Source of the DNA: Calditerricola satsumensis
Lineage (GTDB): Bacteria > Bacillota > Bacilli > Calditerricolales > Calditerricolaceae
Assembly: GCF_014646935.1 (NCBI RefSeq)
Contig: NZ_BMOF01000004.1
Coordinates: 1 to 64,000, forward strand
Length of the DNA: 64,000 bases
Direction of reading: 5' to 3'
Part shown: positions 44,602 to 53,249 of the stretch, in pieces
Numbering within the stretch: the stretch's first letter is position 1
Layout: every line of letters starts with the position of its first letter
Notes under the pieces: model-generated
What the model saw: the letters and a program-made list of their open reading frames with translations, nothing else
What the model was told of the DNA's origin: nothing
Database searches by the model: none
Program-made: the position numbers and the translations under genes

Positions 44602-44744
44602 AATGGTTATGTAATTTTATAACATCATATACCAATAAACACCACTTGAATTTGTTATTTCATTTCCCTATCCTAAAAGCAGACCCCCCTTGACGAGGCT
44701 TTGAGCGTTGCCCACCACTCCTCCTGAACGGTTGGTGTCGGTTT
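44602..44744. other. AT-rich intergenic segment without recognisable genes
   Basis: The first 90 bases after the methyltransferase stop are strikingly AT-rich (several short inverted AT stretches such as GTAATTTTATAAC) compared with the GC-rich surroundings. No open frame, tRNA or known RNA motif is recognisable here. Confidence 0.6.
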
Positions 44745-44774
44745 CGCCTGTCCAGCGCGACAGGCGCTTTTTTT
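44745..44774 (+). terminator. Intrinsic terminator upstream of the arsR-type gene
   Basis: CGCCTGTC and GACAGGCG form an 8-bp stem around CAGCGC, then C and seven T. It ends whatever reads out of the rRNA methyltransferase gene. Confidence 0.85.
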
Positions 44775-44863
44775 GTGCTCCGGCGGCAATTGCCCGTGTG
44801 CGGAATTCGTGTCAGAATGGAATACAGTGAAGGCGTTAGCGGTACGGGAAGGGAGGTTGCGGG

Positions 44864-45193
44864 GTGGAACCCCTTGACGACGTCGCAAAGTTGGCCAAAG
44901 CGTTGGGCCATCCCATTCGTGTGTGCATCCTCGACATGCTGCTGGCCAAACGCCGGTTTTGCGGCGACCTGGTGGCCCAGTTGGGCTTGGCGCAGTCGAC
45001 GGTCTCCCATCATCTGAAAATCCTGCGCGAAAGCGGCCTGGTTGTGGCCCAGGAACAGGGCACCTGGGTGTGTTACGAGGTGAACCGCCAGCGGCTGCAC
45101 GACCTCCGGAACCATCTTGATCGGTGGTTGGCGGGCGAGAGGTTGTGCGGCGGGTTCCCCCCAGAAACTGAACGTTCCCGTTCGAATTCTTGA
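44864..45193 (+). CDS. ArsR-family transcriptional regulator
   Basis: A 109-residue winged helix-turn-helix protein: LAKALGHPIRVCILDMLLAKR at the N-terminus and the recognition region DLVAQLGLAQSTVSHHLKILRESGLV near residues 40-65. Cysteines occur at about 21 and 33, but the ELCVCD site of CadC is absent, so the signal (metal, redox or other) is unknown. The start is GTG 44864 with GGGAGG 7 bases upstream; TTGCCC and CAGAAT, 17 bases apart near 44793, may be its promoter. The penicillin-binding protein gene starts only 29 bases after the stop. Confidence 0.85.
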   Translation: MEPLDDVAKLAKALGHPIRVCILDMLLAKRRFCGDLVAQLGLAQSTVSHHLKILRESGLVVAQEQGTWVCYEVNRQRLHDLRNHLDRWLAGERLCGGFPPETERSRSNS

Positions 45194-45222
45194 CGACGGG
45201 ACGGCGCGAAAGGAGGGAAACC

Positions 45223-47730
45223 GTGAGGGGCTGGGTCCTGATCGGATTGGCACTCATGGTGACGTGTTTCGTGGTCGTGGCGGTCGGCGTGGCGGCCGTC
45301 TACGCCTTGGGCAACGCGTGGCTGGACGAACGCCAACTTGACGCAGCGGAGGCGTCGGTGGTCTACGACATCGAAGGCAAGGAAGTGGCCCGCTTGTACG
45401 TGCAAAACCGGGAGAAGGTTTCCCTCGACCGCATCCCGGATCACCTGAAAAACGCGGTGATCGCCACGGAAGATCGCCGGTTTTACCAGCATCACGGCGT
45501 CGACCTGTGGGGCGTGATGCGCGCGCTCTACAAAGACATCCTGGCCATGGAAGCCGTCGAAGGGGCCAGCACGATCACGCAGCAGCTGGCGCGCAACGCC
45601 TTCTTGTCGCATGAAAAGACGCTGCTGCGGAAAACGAAGGAGGCCATTTTGGCCTTTGCCATCGAACGGCGCTATTCCAAAGAAGAGATCCTTGAGATGT
45701 ACCTGAACTACATCTACTTTGGGAACGGCGCCTATGGCGTGCAGGCGGCATCGGAACTGTACTTCGGCAAGGACGTCTCCGAGCTCACCCTGGATGAAGC
45801 GGCGCTTTTGGCCGGCATGCCCAAAGCGCCGAACCGCTACAACCCGCTCAAGAATCCCGAAGCGGCCAAGGAACGCCGCAACCTCGTCCTCCGGCTGATG
45901 GAGGAGCAGGGGTACATCACCCCTGCCGAGCGGAAAGCGGCCGAACAGCGGCCCATCCACGTGGTCAAGCCGAAGGTGGAGCGCGAGCCGTACAACGCCT
46001 ACCTCGACTACGTGATCGAAGAGGCCGAGACGCGCTACGGCATTACCGAGGAGGAGCTGTTGCGCGGGGGCTACCACATCTACACCAACCTGATCCCGCG
46101 CATGCAGCGGGTGGTGTACGAGAAGTTCAGCGACGACGCGTTGTTCCGTTACAAAAAACAAAAGCGTGAACCGGAACCGCTGCAGGCCAGCATGGTCATT
46201 TTGAACGCCAAGACGGGCGGCATCGCCGCCATCGCCGGCGGCCGCGAGTACGTGCGCAAGGGGCTGAACCGCGCCGTCGACATCAAGCGCGACCCCGGTT
46301 CGGCCATCAAGCCGCTCGTCGTGTACGCCCCGGCGCTCGAGGAGGGCTGGTCGCCCTATGACATGCTGCCGGACCGGCCCATGGAATTTGGTCGCCAGAA
46401 GTACAAACCGAAAAACTACGGCGGACGGTATCGCGGCGAGGTGACGATGGTTGACGCCGTGCGGTGGTCGGTCAACGTCCCCGCCGTGTGGCTGTTGGAT
46501 CAGTTGGGGGTGGAGACGGGGTACCGCTACGGTCGGGCCTTTGGCCTGCCCTTGCCGGAAAACGTCGCCAATCCGGAACACTACTCCTTGGCGCTGGGGA
46601 GCGGCGTCGGCGTTTCGCCGCTGCACATGGCGCAGGCGTATGCCGCTTTGGCCAACGGGGGCGTGTGGACCGAAGCGCACGCCATTCGCAAGATTACCAG
46701 CCGCGACGAGCAACTGATTGTGGAGGCGAAACCGGATACGCGCCGCGTGGTGTCGCCCAAAACGGCGTACTACATGACGGAGATGTTGCAGGAGGTCGTT
46801 CGTTCCGGGACCGGGAAATCCGCCAGCTTCGGCCGCCCGCTGGCCGGCAAAACGGGGACCACGCAGGAATCCCGCGACGCGTGGTTTGTCGGGTATACGC
46901 CGACGTGGGTGGGCGCGGTGTGGACGGGATTTGACAAAAACGAATCCGGCGCGGAAATTACCGGCGGGAAAACGGCGGCGCCCATATTCAAAGCCGTCAT
47001 GCGTGAAGCGCTGCGCGGAACGAAATGGGAGGACTTCAAGCGACCGGAAGGCGTAAAACCGATTGAGCCGCCGGTCACGCTGAAGCCGGTGAGCGGCCTG
47101 ACCGGGGACATCACCGTAACCCCGAACCTTACCGTGCAGATCACCCTGCGCTGGACGCCGCTCGACGACAAGCGCGTGCGCTACCGCGTGTACGAGCGGA
47201 CGCCTGATGGTCGGCGGATCGCGCGGGGCGAAACCGACGGCGGCGTGTGGACGTACGAGACGCCCACCGTGCAGCCGGAATACCGCTTTGAAGTGGTGGC
47301 GGTGGATCCGGAGGCCAACAAAGAGGGGCCGCCCGCCGGTCCGATCACGCTGTCGCTGGCGCCTTTCCTGGCACCGGACGGCACGCTGCGGCCGCCGGCG
47401 CCGGAGACGCCGGAGACCCAATCGCCACAGCACGGGGAACGGTCCCAAGAAGGGGATCAGCCGGCCGAGCCGGGCGCGAATCCGCCGCCGCCATCGAATC
47501 CGCCGGCAACGCCGCCCGGACAAGCGCCGAATCCGCCGGCTCAGCCGCCCGGGCAACCGGCTGAGCCCGGGCAGCCGTCCGGCCCCGGCCAACCGCCACA
47601 GGTTCCCGGTGACGAAAGCGGCCTTGTGCCCATGCCCGGGCAGTCGCCCCTTCCCGGTACCGACGGCCCGAAGGAACGCCGTTCGGAGCGATCCCATTCC
47701 CCTCGAACCAAACCGGAAGCCGCGGGCTAA
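45223..47730 (+). CDS. Class A penicillin-binding protein (PBP1A type)
   Basis: An 835-residue bifunctional peptidoglycan synthase. One N-terminal membrane helix leads to the glycosyltransferase domain (AVIATEDRRFYQHHGVD with the catalytic Glu, then EGASTITQQLARNAFL). The transpeptidase domain has the active-site serine in DPGSAIKPLVVY, SVN in RWSVNVPAV, and KTGTT in LAGKTGTTQES. A fibronectin-III-like module (YRVYERTPDGRRIARGETDG) and a 120-residue Pro/Gly/Gln tail follow. GTG 45223 with AGGAGGG 6 bases upstream is preferred to TTG 45190. It looks cotranscribed with the ArsR regulator. Confidence 0.94.
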   Translation: MRGWVLIGLALMVTCFVVVAVGVAAVYALGNAWLDERQLDAAEASVVYDIEGKEVARLYVQNREKVSLDRIPDHLKNAVIATEDRRFYQHHGVDLWGVMRALYKDILAMEAVEGASTITQQLARNAFLSHEKTLLRKTKEAILAFAIERRYSKEEILEMYLNYIYFGNGAYGVQAASELYFGKDVSELTLDEAALLAGMPKAPNRYNPLKNPEAAKERRNLVLRLMEEQGYITPAERKAAEQRPIHVVKPKVEREPYNAYLDYVIEEAETRYGITEEELLRGGYHIYTNLIPRMQRVVYEKFSDDALFRYKKQKREPEPLQASMVILNAKTGGIAAIAGGREYVRKGLNRAVDIKRDPGSAIKPLVVYAPALEEGWSPYDMLPDRPMEFGRQKYKPKNYGGRYRGEVTMVDAVRWSVNVPAVWLLDQLGVETGYRYGRAFGLPLPENVANPEHYSLALGSGVGVSPLHMAQAYAALANGGVWTEAHAIRKITSRDEQLIVEAKPDTRRVVSPKTAYYMTEMLQEVVRSGTGKSASFGRPLAGKTGTTQESRDAWFVGYTPTWVGAVWTGFDKNESGAEITGGKTAAPIFKAVMREALRGTKWEDFKRPEGVKPIEPPVTLKPVSGLTGDITVTPNLTVQITLRWTPLDDKRVRYRVYERTPDGRRIARGETDGGVWTYETPTVQPEYRFEVVAVDPEANKEGPPAGPITLSLAPFLAPDGTLRPPAPETPETQSPQHGERSQEGDQPAEPGANPPPPSNPPATPPGQAPNPPAQPPGQPAEPGQPSGPGQPPQVPGDESGLVPMPGQSPLPGTDGPKERRSERSHSPRTKPEAAG

Positions 47731-47750
47731 AATCGGTGCCGAATTTCTCC

Positions 47751-47780
47751 TAGACAATCCGTTCTCCCCCGTGGTAAGAT
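47751..47780 (+). promoter_or_regulatory. Promoter of the cobalamin operon
   Basis: TAGACA (47751-47756), 18 bases, TAAGAT (47775-47780), about 43 bases before the cobalamin riboswitch. Confidence 0.6.
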
Positions 47781-47822
47781 GGGGGTGCAACACAGTTCGG
47801 ACAACCGCATAGCGCAGCGCGT

Positions 47823-47989
47823 AGAAGCAGGTGCCCGTCGCGGCGGCGACGGGTGAAAAGGGAAGTCCGGTGCAAATCCGGCGCGGACCCGCCACTGTGA
47901 GTGGGGAGCGAACCGCAGAGAGCCACTGCGACGATGGTCGCGGGAAGGCGCGGGGAGCGAGGATCCACGAGCCAGGAGACCTGCCTGCT
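47823..47989 (+). ncRNA. Cobalamin (adenosylcobalamin) riboswitch
   Basis: All main conserved blocks are present: AGCAGGTGCCC (P1 5' side), AAAAGGGAAGTCCGGTGCAA, GCGGACCCGCCACTGTGA (the B12 box), GGGAAGGCGCGGGGAGCGAG, and GAGCCAGGAGACCTGCC (P1 3' side). It binds coenzyme B12 and lowers expression of the genes downstream, here the cobalt transporter and cbi operon. Confidence 0.97.
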
Positions 47990-48127
47990 TCGATGGCACC
48001 TTCGACCTACGGGAACCTAGGGGAGGTGCTCGCAGGGAGTCCTCTTGCCCACGAAGGCGTCTGGAGCGTCGCGGCCTGACGGATGCGTGAAGGAGGTCGC
48101 GCGTGGGCCATGGAGAGAGTCGATTGC

Positions 48128-48170
48128 GAGCCTATCCGCGTTTCCGGGTCGGATAGGCTCGTTTGTTTTA
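48128..48170 (+). terminator. Riboswitch-associated terminator of the cobalamin operon
   Basis: An 11-bp perfect stem (GAGCCTATCCG and CGGATAGGCTC), 11-base loop, then GTTTGTTTTA. It lies 138 bases after the riboswitch core, so B12 binding probably controls read-through here. From 48171 to 48294 I see only a possible small hairpin (GGTCCGG-TT-CCGGATC) and the ribosome site. Confidence 0.85.
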
Positions 48171-48294
48171 CGGCGAACCCTGAAAGGGGGGACAGGTCCG
48201 GTTCCGGATCAGAAAACAGACTTTTTTGAATGTGACGGAAGGGACAAGCGGCTGCCCAATCGATGAAGGGCTTGGATAACGTGCAGGAGGAGGC

Positions 48295-48990
48295 ATGGCC
48301 ATGGAGGAACTTGCCCTGTTGGCGTTCGCATTGCTGCTGGGGTTGCGGCATGCGCTGGATCCCGACCATGTGGTGGCCGTCTCCACCCTGGTGGCGGAAG
48401 AGCGCCGCCTTTGGCCGGCCGCGTGGCTCGGCGTCATCTGGGGGATGGGTCACCTGCTTTCGATTGCGGTGGTGGGACTGGCGCTGTTTTGGTTTCGCCT
48501 TCCGCTGCCCCCGCGTTTTGAGGAAGGGATTGAAGCCGCCATCGGGATGCTTCTGGTTGGACTTGGTATGGCCACGTTATGGCGCGCGGTCCGTGATCGC
48601 GTGCGCTTTACGATTCACGCCCACAATGGCGTGATTCATGGCCACTTTCATCGGCCCGGCCATCGCCATCCGACGGTGAACATGGCCCGTCGCCAATGGA
48701 TCACCTTTGGCATTGGCCTGCTGCATGGCTTGGGCGGCAGCGGGGCAGTGGCCGTGTTGGCCCTGCAGATGTCGCCCACACTGGGTGTGGCGATGCTGTG
48801 GCTGCTTCTGTTTGGTTTGGGCTCGGTCTTCGGGATGGTTTTCCTGACGCTGCTCGTCGCGGTACCGACGTTGGTGGCGACCTCCCGCAGAATCGCCGTG
48901 CATGTCGGGATCCGCATTGCGGCAGGCTTGGCCAGCCTCCTGTTTGGGTGCTACATGGTTGGGAGTCTGTTTTTTGAGAGAATGGCCTGA
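48295..48990 (+). CDS. Cobalt/nickel transporter with HX4DH motif (UreH/NiCoT type)
   Basis: A 231-residue membrane protein with about six helices. LGLRHALDPDHVVAV near residue 14-28 contains the HxxxxDH metal signature of nickel/cobalt transporters, and the cytoplasmic loop is His-rich (HAHNGVIHGHFHRPGHRHP). The cobalamin riboswitch directly upstream and cbi genes downstream point to cobalt uptake for corrin synthesis. AGGAGG precedes ATG 48295 by 4 bases and ATG 48301 by 10; either may be used. It is the first gene of the operon, in the position where B. megaterium has cbiW. Confidence 0.85.
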   Translation: MAMEELALLAFALLLGLRHALDPDHVVAVSTLVAEERRLWPAAWLGVIWGMGHLLSIAVVGLALFWFRLPLPPRFEEGIEAAIGMLLVGLGMATLWRAVRDRVRFTIHAHNGVIHGHFHRPGHRHPTVNMARRQWITFGIGLLHGLGGSGAVAVLALQMSPTLGVAMLWLLLFGLGSVFGMVFLTLLVAVPTLVATSRRIAVHVGIRIAAGLASLLFGCYMVGSLFFERMA

Positions 48991-49019
48991 CGAAACGGCC
49001 GCGCAAAAAAGGGAGGGCA

Positions 49020-50693
49020 ATGGCGGTGTTCATCCACGAGACCAAACGCGGCAAGCTTCTTGTCGTCGGCTTTGGACCGGGGAGCCGCGCCCACATGACC
49101 GAGCGCGCGCGGCGGGCGATTGAAGAGAGCGATGTCATCATCGGCTACAACACCTATGTCGACCTCGTGCGCGACCTTTTGACCGATCAGGAGATTGTCC
49201 GAACGGGGATGACGGAGGAGGTGAGCCGGGCGCGGGCCGCCGTGCGCGAGGCGAAGGCGGGCAAGACCGTGGCGGTCATCTCCAGCGGCGACGCCGGCGT
49301 GTACGGCATGGCCGGCCTCATTTTCGAGGTGCTGGTGGAAGAGGGATGGCGGCCGGGGGACAATCCCGACGTGGAAGTGATTCCCGGCGTCTCTGCTGCC
49401 CAGTCGTGCGCCTCGCTGCTCGGTGCCCCGCTCATGCACGATTTTGTCTGCATCAGCTTGAGCGACCACCTGACCCCGTGGCCGCTCATCGCCAAGCGCG
49501 TGGAGATGGCAGCGCAGGGCGACTTCGTGATTGTCCTGTACAACCCGAAAAGCGGCCGGCGCACGCGGCAGATCGTCGAAACGCAGCGCATTCTCCTTCG
49601 CTACCGCCGCCCCGACACGCCGGTCGGTTTGGTGAAAAGCGCCTACCGCGCGCGGCAGCGCGTGACACTCACCACGCTTGGCAAGATGCTCGACGAGGAG
49701 ATCGGCATGTTGACCACGGTGATTATCGGCAACAGCACCACCTTTGTGCACGAAGGGCTGATGATCACGCCGCGGGGCTACCAGCGCAAATATACCTTGT
49801 CCCGCGACGAGCAGCCGCTTGCTCCTCACGAGCGGCTGCGTCCCGAGGCGGAGCCGTGGTCGTTGGCGGCGATGACCGGCCGGGGCAACGACGCGGATGC
49901 CGCTGGCGCCTGGCAAGGGGAAGCTTACGCGGCGGCGGATGCCGAACCGGTGCCGAACGCCTTCGCGACGGCAGAGGCCGGTGCGGCGCTCCTGGCGGCG
50001 GGGCCTTCCACGTCGGCGGCCGAGGACGAGCGGCCGCCTTCCTTCCCCGTGCTGGAGGTGGCCGTCTCGCCGGGCGTGGCCAACAAAACATTCACGCCGC
50101 AGCAGCTTCGCACCCTTGCCGAAACGGTTGGGGAGCGGGGCGAGATGGTGTACACGCCGGATCACTGCATCGTGTTGCGCCTGCCGGACGTCGCCGACGC
50201 CGACGGCGTGCGCCGGCGGCTGGAGGCGGCCGGCCTTTGCGTGCTGCCCGTCGGCAATGTGGTGCGCGTCAAAGCGTGCGATTTTTGCGAAGGCGAAAAG
50301 CCGGAGGCCATCCCCTACGCCGAGGAGCTGGCCCGGCGGCTTGACGGCCTGCCGGTGGAGAAGGAGCTAAAGATCGGCTTCAACGGCTGCGGCATGTCCT
50401 GCTACGGTGCAGTGCGCGAGGACATCGGCATTGTCTACCGGCGCGGGGCCTTTGACCTGTTTCTCGGCGGCAAGACGGTGGGCCGCTCCGCCCATCCGGG
50501 ACAAAAGGTGGCCGAGGGCATCCCGCCGGAGGAGCTGGTTGACCTCGTGCAGCGCGTCGTCGAGGAGTACCGCACGCACGCCCAGCCCGGCGAGCGGTTC
50601 CACAAGTTCTTCAAGCGGCGGGGCGCGGCGGGGTTCCGCTGGAATGCCGGCGCGGCGGCGCCGACGCCAGAAGAGGCTGTATGCGGGGAATGA
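49020..50693 (+). CDS. cbiH60: Cobalt-precorrin-3 C17-methyltransferase / ring-contraction enzyme CbiH60
   Basis: A 557-residue fusion. Residues 1 to about 245 are the SAM-dependent CbiH methyltransferase (LLVVGFGPGSRAHMT, SSGDAGVYGMAGL, IPGVSAAQSCASLLGAPL). An Ala-rich linker of about 90 residues follows, then a nitrite/sulfite-reductase-like domain with Fe-S cysteines in KACDFCEGEKP and GFNGCGMSCYGAV. This long CbiH60 form was described in B. megaterium and carries out methylation and ring contraction in the anaerobic B12 pathway. Start ATG 49020 after AAAAAAGGGAGGGCA. It follows the transporter by 29 bases. Confidence 0.93.
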   Translation: MAVFIHETKRGKLLVVGFGPGSRAHMTERARRAIEESDVIIGYNTYVDLVRDLLTDQEIVRTGMTEEVSRARAAVREAKAGKTVAVISSGDAGVYGMAGLIFEVLVEEGWRPGDNPDVEVIPGVSAAQSCASLLGAPLMHDFVCISLSDHLTPWPLIAKRVEMAAQGDFVIVLYNPKSGRRTRQIVETQRILLRYRRPDTPVGLVKSAYRARQRVTLTTLGKMLDEEIGMLTTVIIGNSTTFVHEGLMITPRGYQRKYTLSRDEQPLAPHERLRPEAEPWSLAAMTGRGNDADAAGAWQGEAYAAADAEPVPNAFATAEAGAALLAAGPSTSAAEDERPPSFPVLEVAVSPGVANKTFTPQQLRTLAETVGERGEMVYTPDHCIVLRLPDVADADGVRRRLEAAGLCVLPVGNVVRVKACDFCEGEKPEAIPYAEELARRLDGLPVEKELKIGFNGCGMSCYGAVREDIGIVYRRGAFDLFLGGKTVGRSAHPGQKVAEGIPPEELVDLVQRVVEEYRTHAQPGERFHKFFKRRGAAGFRWNAGAAAPTPEEAVCGE

Positions 50694-50732
50694 GGAACCC
50701 TGCGGCAGCCGACAGAAGGAGGCGAGACCGGG

Positions 50733-51818
50733 ATGACCGATCTCTTGGCGGACAGTGCGCCGCGTGGTGCGACTCTCGCAGCGGCGGAGCGGGGAGGGCC
50801 CCCGTCGGCGCAGAACGGATGCACGGCGGTGCTGTTTGTGGGCCACGGCAGCCGCGACCCGGAAGGCAATGCCGAGCTGTTGCGCTTTACAGCCGCCTTA
50901 ACGCCGCGCCTGCCCGTACCTGTTGTCGAGACCTGTTTTTTGGAGCTGACGGAGCCGACCATTGCCGAGGGCATCGCCCGCTGTGTTGGCCGCGGAGCGG
51001 CGCACGTGGTGGTGGTGCCGATCAGCCTCTTTGCTGCCGGTCATGCCAAGCTGCACATCCCGGCGGCTCTCGACGAGGCCCGGGAGCGGTACCCGACGGT
51101 GCGCTTCACCTACGCCCGGCCGGTGGGCGTCCACGACAAGGTCCTGGCCATTCTGCTCGACCGCCTGCGCGAAGCGGGCTTTTCCCCCGGCGCTGCCGAC
51201 CTCGCGGAAACGGCCGTGCTGGTGGTGGGGCGCGGGTCGAGCGATCCCGACGCCAACAGCGACCTGTTCAAGATCAGCCGCCTGTTGTGGGAGCGGACGC
51301 GCGTCGGATGGGTAGAGACGGCCTTCGCCGGCATCACGGCGCCGCTTTTGGCGGAGGGGTTGGAACGGTGCGTGCGCCTGGGGGCCAGACGCGTTTACGT
51401 GTTGCCCTACTTTCTGTTCACCGGCGTGCTGATCAAGCGCATGGCCGACGAGGTGGCCGCCTTCGCCGCGCGCCATCCCGAGCGGCGCGTGCACCTGGCG
51501 CGTTATTTCGGGTTGCACCCGCTCCTTGCGGACATCCTCATCGAGCGGGCGCAGGAGGCGCTCGCGGGCGAGGTGCGCATGAGCTGCGACCTCTGCACGT
51601 ACCGGCTTCTCGCTGCGGCGCACGCGTCCCACGATCCTCATCATCACCATCACCATCATCACCACCACGACCCTGCGCACGGCCACCGGCATGCCCACGC
51701 CCACGGCGCCGACGACGGATCCGGCCCGGCGGGCGCATGGGACGCGTCTGCCCCCGCACGGGATGGCGCGGCCGTTGCCGCCGACCCGGAGCACCGGCAG
51801 AAGGGGGTGGGAAGATGA
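50733..51818 (+). CDS. cbiX: Sirohydrochlorin cobaltochelatase CbiX, long form
   Basis: A 361-residue CbiXL that inserts Co2+ into sirohydrochlorin, the committed step of the early-cobalt route. Two ferrochelatase-like halves start at AVLFVGHGSRDPEGNAE and AVLVVGRGSSDPDANSD. Near residue 283 MSCDLC is the M-x-C-x-x-C motif of the Fe-S-containing CbiXL. The C-terminal tail has ten consecutive His and HGHRHAHAH, probably a cobalt store. AGGAGGCGAG precedes ATG 50733. The stop overlaps cbiJ by 4 bases. Confidence 0.93.
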   Translation: MTDLLADSAPRGATLAAAERGGPPSAQNGCTAVLFVGHGSRDPEGNAELLRFTAALTPRLPVPVVETCFLELTEPTIAEGIARCVGRGAAHVVVVPISLFAAGHAKLHIPAALDEARERYPTVRFTYARPVGVHDKVLAILLDRLREAGFSPGAADLAETAVLVVGRGSSDPDANSDLFKISRLLWERTRVGWVETAFAGITAPLLAEGLERCVRLGARRVYVLPYFLFTGVLIKRMADEVAAFAARHPERRVHLARYFGLHPLLADILIERAQEALAGEVRMSCDLCTYRLLAAAHASHDPHHHHHHHHHHDPAHGHRHAHAHGADDGSGPAGAWDASAPARDGAAVAADPEHRQKGVGR

Positions 51819-52639
51819 TCGTCGTGCTGGCCGGAACGAGCGACGCGCGGCAGCTTGCGCTCCGCCTGCTGCGCGCTGGCTATCCCGTGCTGGCTTCGAC
51901 AGCCACGGAGAACGGGGCGCGGGAACTGGAAAAAGAAGGCGTGCCGGTGCGGTGGGGACGGCTTGACGACGAAGGGATGACCGCGCTGCTTAGGGAAAGC
52001 GGGGCGCGCCTCGTCGTCGACGCCAGCCACCCGTTTGCCGAGGAGGCGCACAAGACGGCGATGCGGGCGGCCGCTGCGGCGGGCATTCCGTATCTGCGCT
52101 ACGAACGGCCGTCGCAGGAGGACGACATCGCCGCCGATCCCCTCGTCACCGTCGTCGACTCCTACGAAGCGGCGGCGGAGGAGGCGCGCCGGCGCAAGGG
52201 GACGGTCTTCCTCACCACCGGGAGCAAGACGCTCGAGCTGTTTGCCCAAAAGCTCCTGCCCGACCCGGACATTCGCCTCGTCGTCCGCGTGCTGCCCACC
52301 GTGGAGAACTTGGAAAAATGTGCCCGCCTGGGCATCGCGCAGCGCAACATCATTGCCATGCAGGGGCCGTTTTCCGAAACCCTCAACCGTGCGCTGTACG
52401 AACACGTCAAGCCCGACGTGATCGTGACCAAGGAGAGCGGCAAGGAAGGATCGGTTGCGGAAAAACTCCAGGCCGCGCGGGTGCTGGGCATTCCCGTCAT
52501 CCTGATCCGCCGCCCGCGCCTGGCGTATGACCGCGTGTGCACCACCTTCGACGCGGTGCTGGACGCGGTGCGCCATCTCTACGCCAAAGGAGGGATCGCC
52601 CGTGGCGTACAAGCCGCCGACACAGCCGCAGGAAATTGA
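51815..52639 (+). CDS. cbiJ: Cobalt-precorrin-6A reductase CbiJ
   Basis: A 274-residue NADPH-dependent reductase of the corrin ring. Family marks are MIVVLAGTSDARQLALRLL at the N-terminus, ARLVVDASHPFAEEAHKTAMRA near residue 65, FLTTGSKTLELF near 135, and DVIVTKESGKEGSVAEKLQAAR near 205. ATG 51815 overlaps the cbiX stop (ATGA) with GGGGGTGGG upstream. Its 3' end overlaps cbiC by 38 bases, giving tight coupling within the cbi operon. Confidence 0.93.
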   Translation: MIVVLAGTSDARQLALRLLRAGYPVLASTATENGARELEKEGVPVRWGRLDDEGMTALLRESGARLVVDASHPFAEEAHKTAMRAAAAAGIPYLRYERPSQEDDIAADPLVTVVDSYEAAAEEARRRKGTVFLTTGSKTLELFAQKLLPDPDIRLVVRVLPTVENLEKCARLGIAQRNIIAMQGPFSETLNRALYEHVKPDVIVTKESGKEGSVAEKLQAARVLGIPVILIRRPRLAYDRVCTTFDAVLDAVRHLYAKGGIARGVQAADTAAGN

Positions 52640-53249
52640 AGACAAGAGCTTTGCCATCATCGCCGAAGAACTGGGCCCCCATCCGTTCACGCCGGAGCAG
52701 TTTCCCGTCGTGCAGCGCGTCATCCACGCCACCGCCGACTTTGAGCTGGGGCGAAGCCTCGTCTTCCACCCGCGGGCCATCGAAGCGGGGATCAAGGCCA
52801 TCTTGTCCGGCAAGCCGGTCATCGCCGACGTGCAGATGGTCCAGGCCGGCATCAGCAAGGCGCGGCTGGCCCGCTTCGGCTCCGACGTTCGCGTCTACAT
52901 CGCCGATCCCGATGTGGTCGAGGAGGCCAGGCGGCTGGGCACGACGCGGGCCATCGTGGCCATGCGCAAGGCGGCGCGGGAGACGGACGGGGCCATCTTC
53001 GCCATCGGGAATGCCCCGACGGCGCTCCTCGAGCTGATCCGCCTGATCGAGGAGGTAGGGGTGCGTCCGTCCCTCGTCATCGGCGTGCCGGTGGGCTTCG
53101 TCTCGGCAGCGGAGTCGAAGGAGGCGCTGCGGAACCTGAAGGCCGACGTGCCGTACATCACCAACATCGGCCGCAAGGGGGGCAGCCCGGTGGCGGTGGC
53201 CATCGTCAACGCCCTGTCGCTCATGGCCGAGGCGGCGGAGCGGGTGTGA
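52602..53249 (+). CDS. cbiC: Cobalt-precorrin-8 methylmutase CbiC
   Basis: A 215-residue enzyme that migrates the C11 methyl to C12, forming cobyrinate. Conserved are IEDKSFAIIAEELG, VVQRVIHATADFELG with the catalytic histidine near residue 43, VIADVQMVQAGISKARL near 70, and IGVPVGFVSAAESKEAL near 160. GTG 52602 is chosen because AAAGGAGG lies just upstream; the open frame to 52527 lies inside cbiJ. The stop overlaps the GTG start of cbiD. Confidence 0.94.
   Translation: MAYKPPTQPQEIEDKSFAIIAEELGPHPFTPEQFPVVQRVIHATADFELGRSLVFHPRAIEAGIKAILSGKPVIADVQMVQAGISKARLARFGSDVRVYIADPDVVEEARRLGTTRAIVAMRKAARETDGAIFAIGNAPTALLELIRLIEEVGVRPSLVIGVPVGFVSAAESKEALRNLKADVPYITNIGRKGGSPVAVAIVNALSLMAEAAERV

Noticed and set aside
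47455-47655. Short tandem repeat or CRISPR-like array
   Set aside because: The repetition is Pro/Gly/Gln codon bias in the PBP tail; unit length and spacing are irregular and it is inside the coding frame.
45073-47895. A 940-codon open frame on the minus strand opposite the penicillin-binding protein gene
   Set aside because: It is a by-product of GC-rich codon use: no ribosome site, compositionally odd (Arg/His/Gly-rich), and the plus-strand frame has complete PBP1A motifs.
51630-51700. Simple-sequence CAT/CAC repeat as a contingency locus
   Set aside because: It encodes the His-rich tail known for the long CbiX form; the codons are mixed and in frame.
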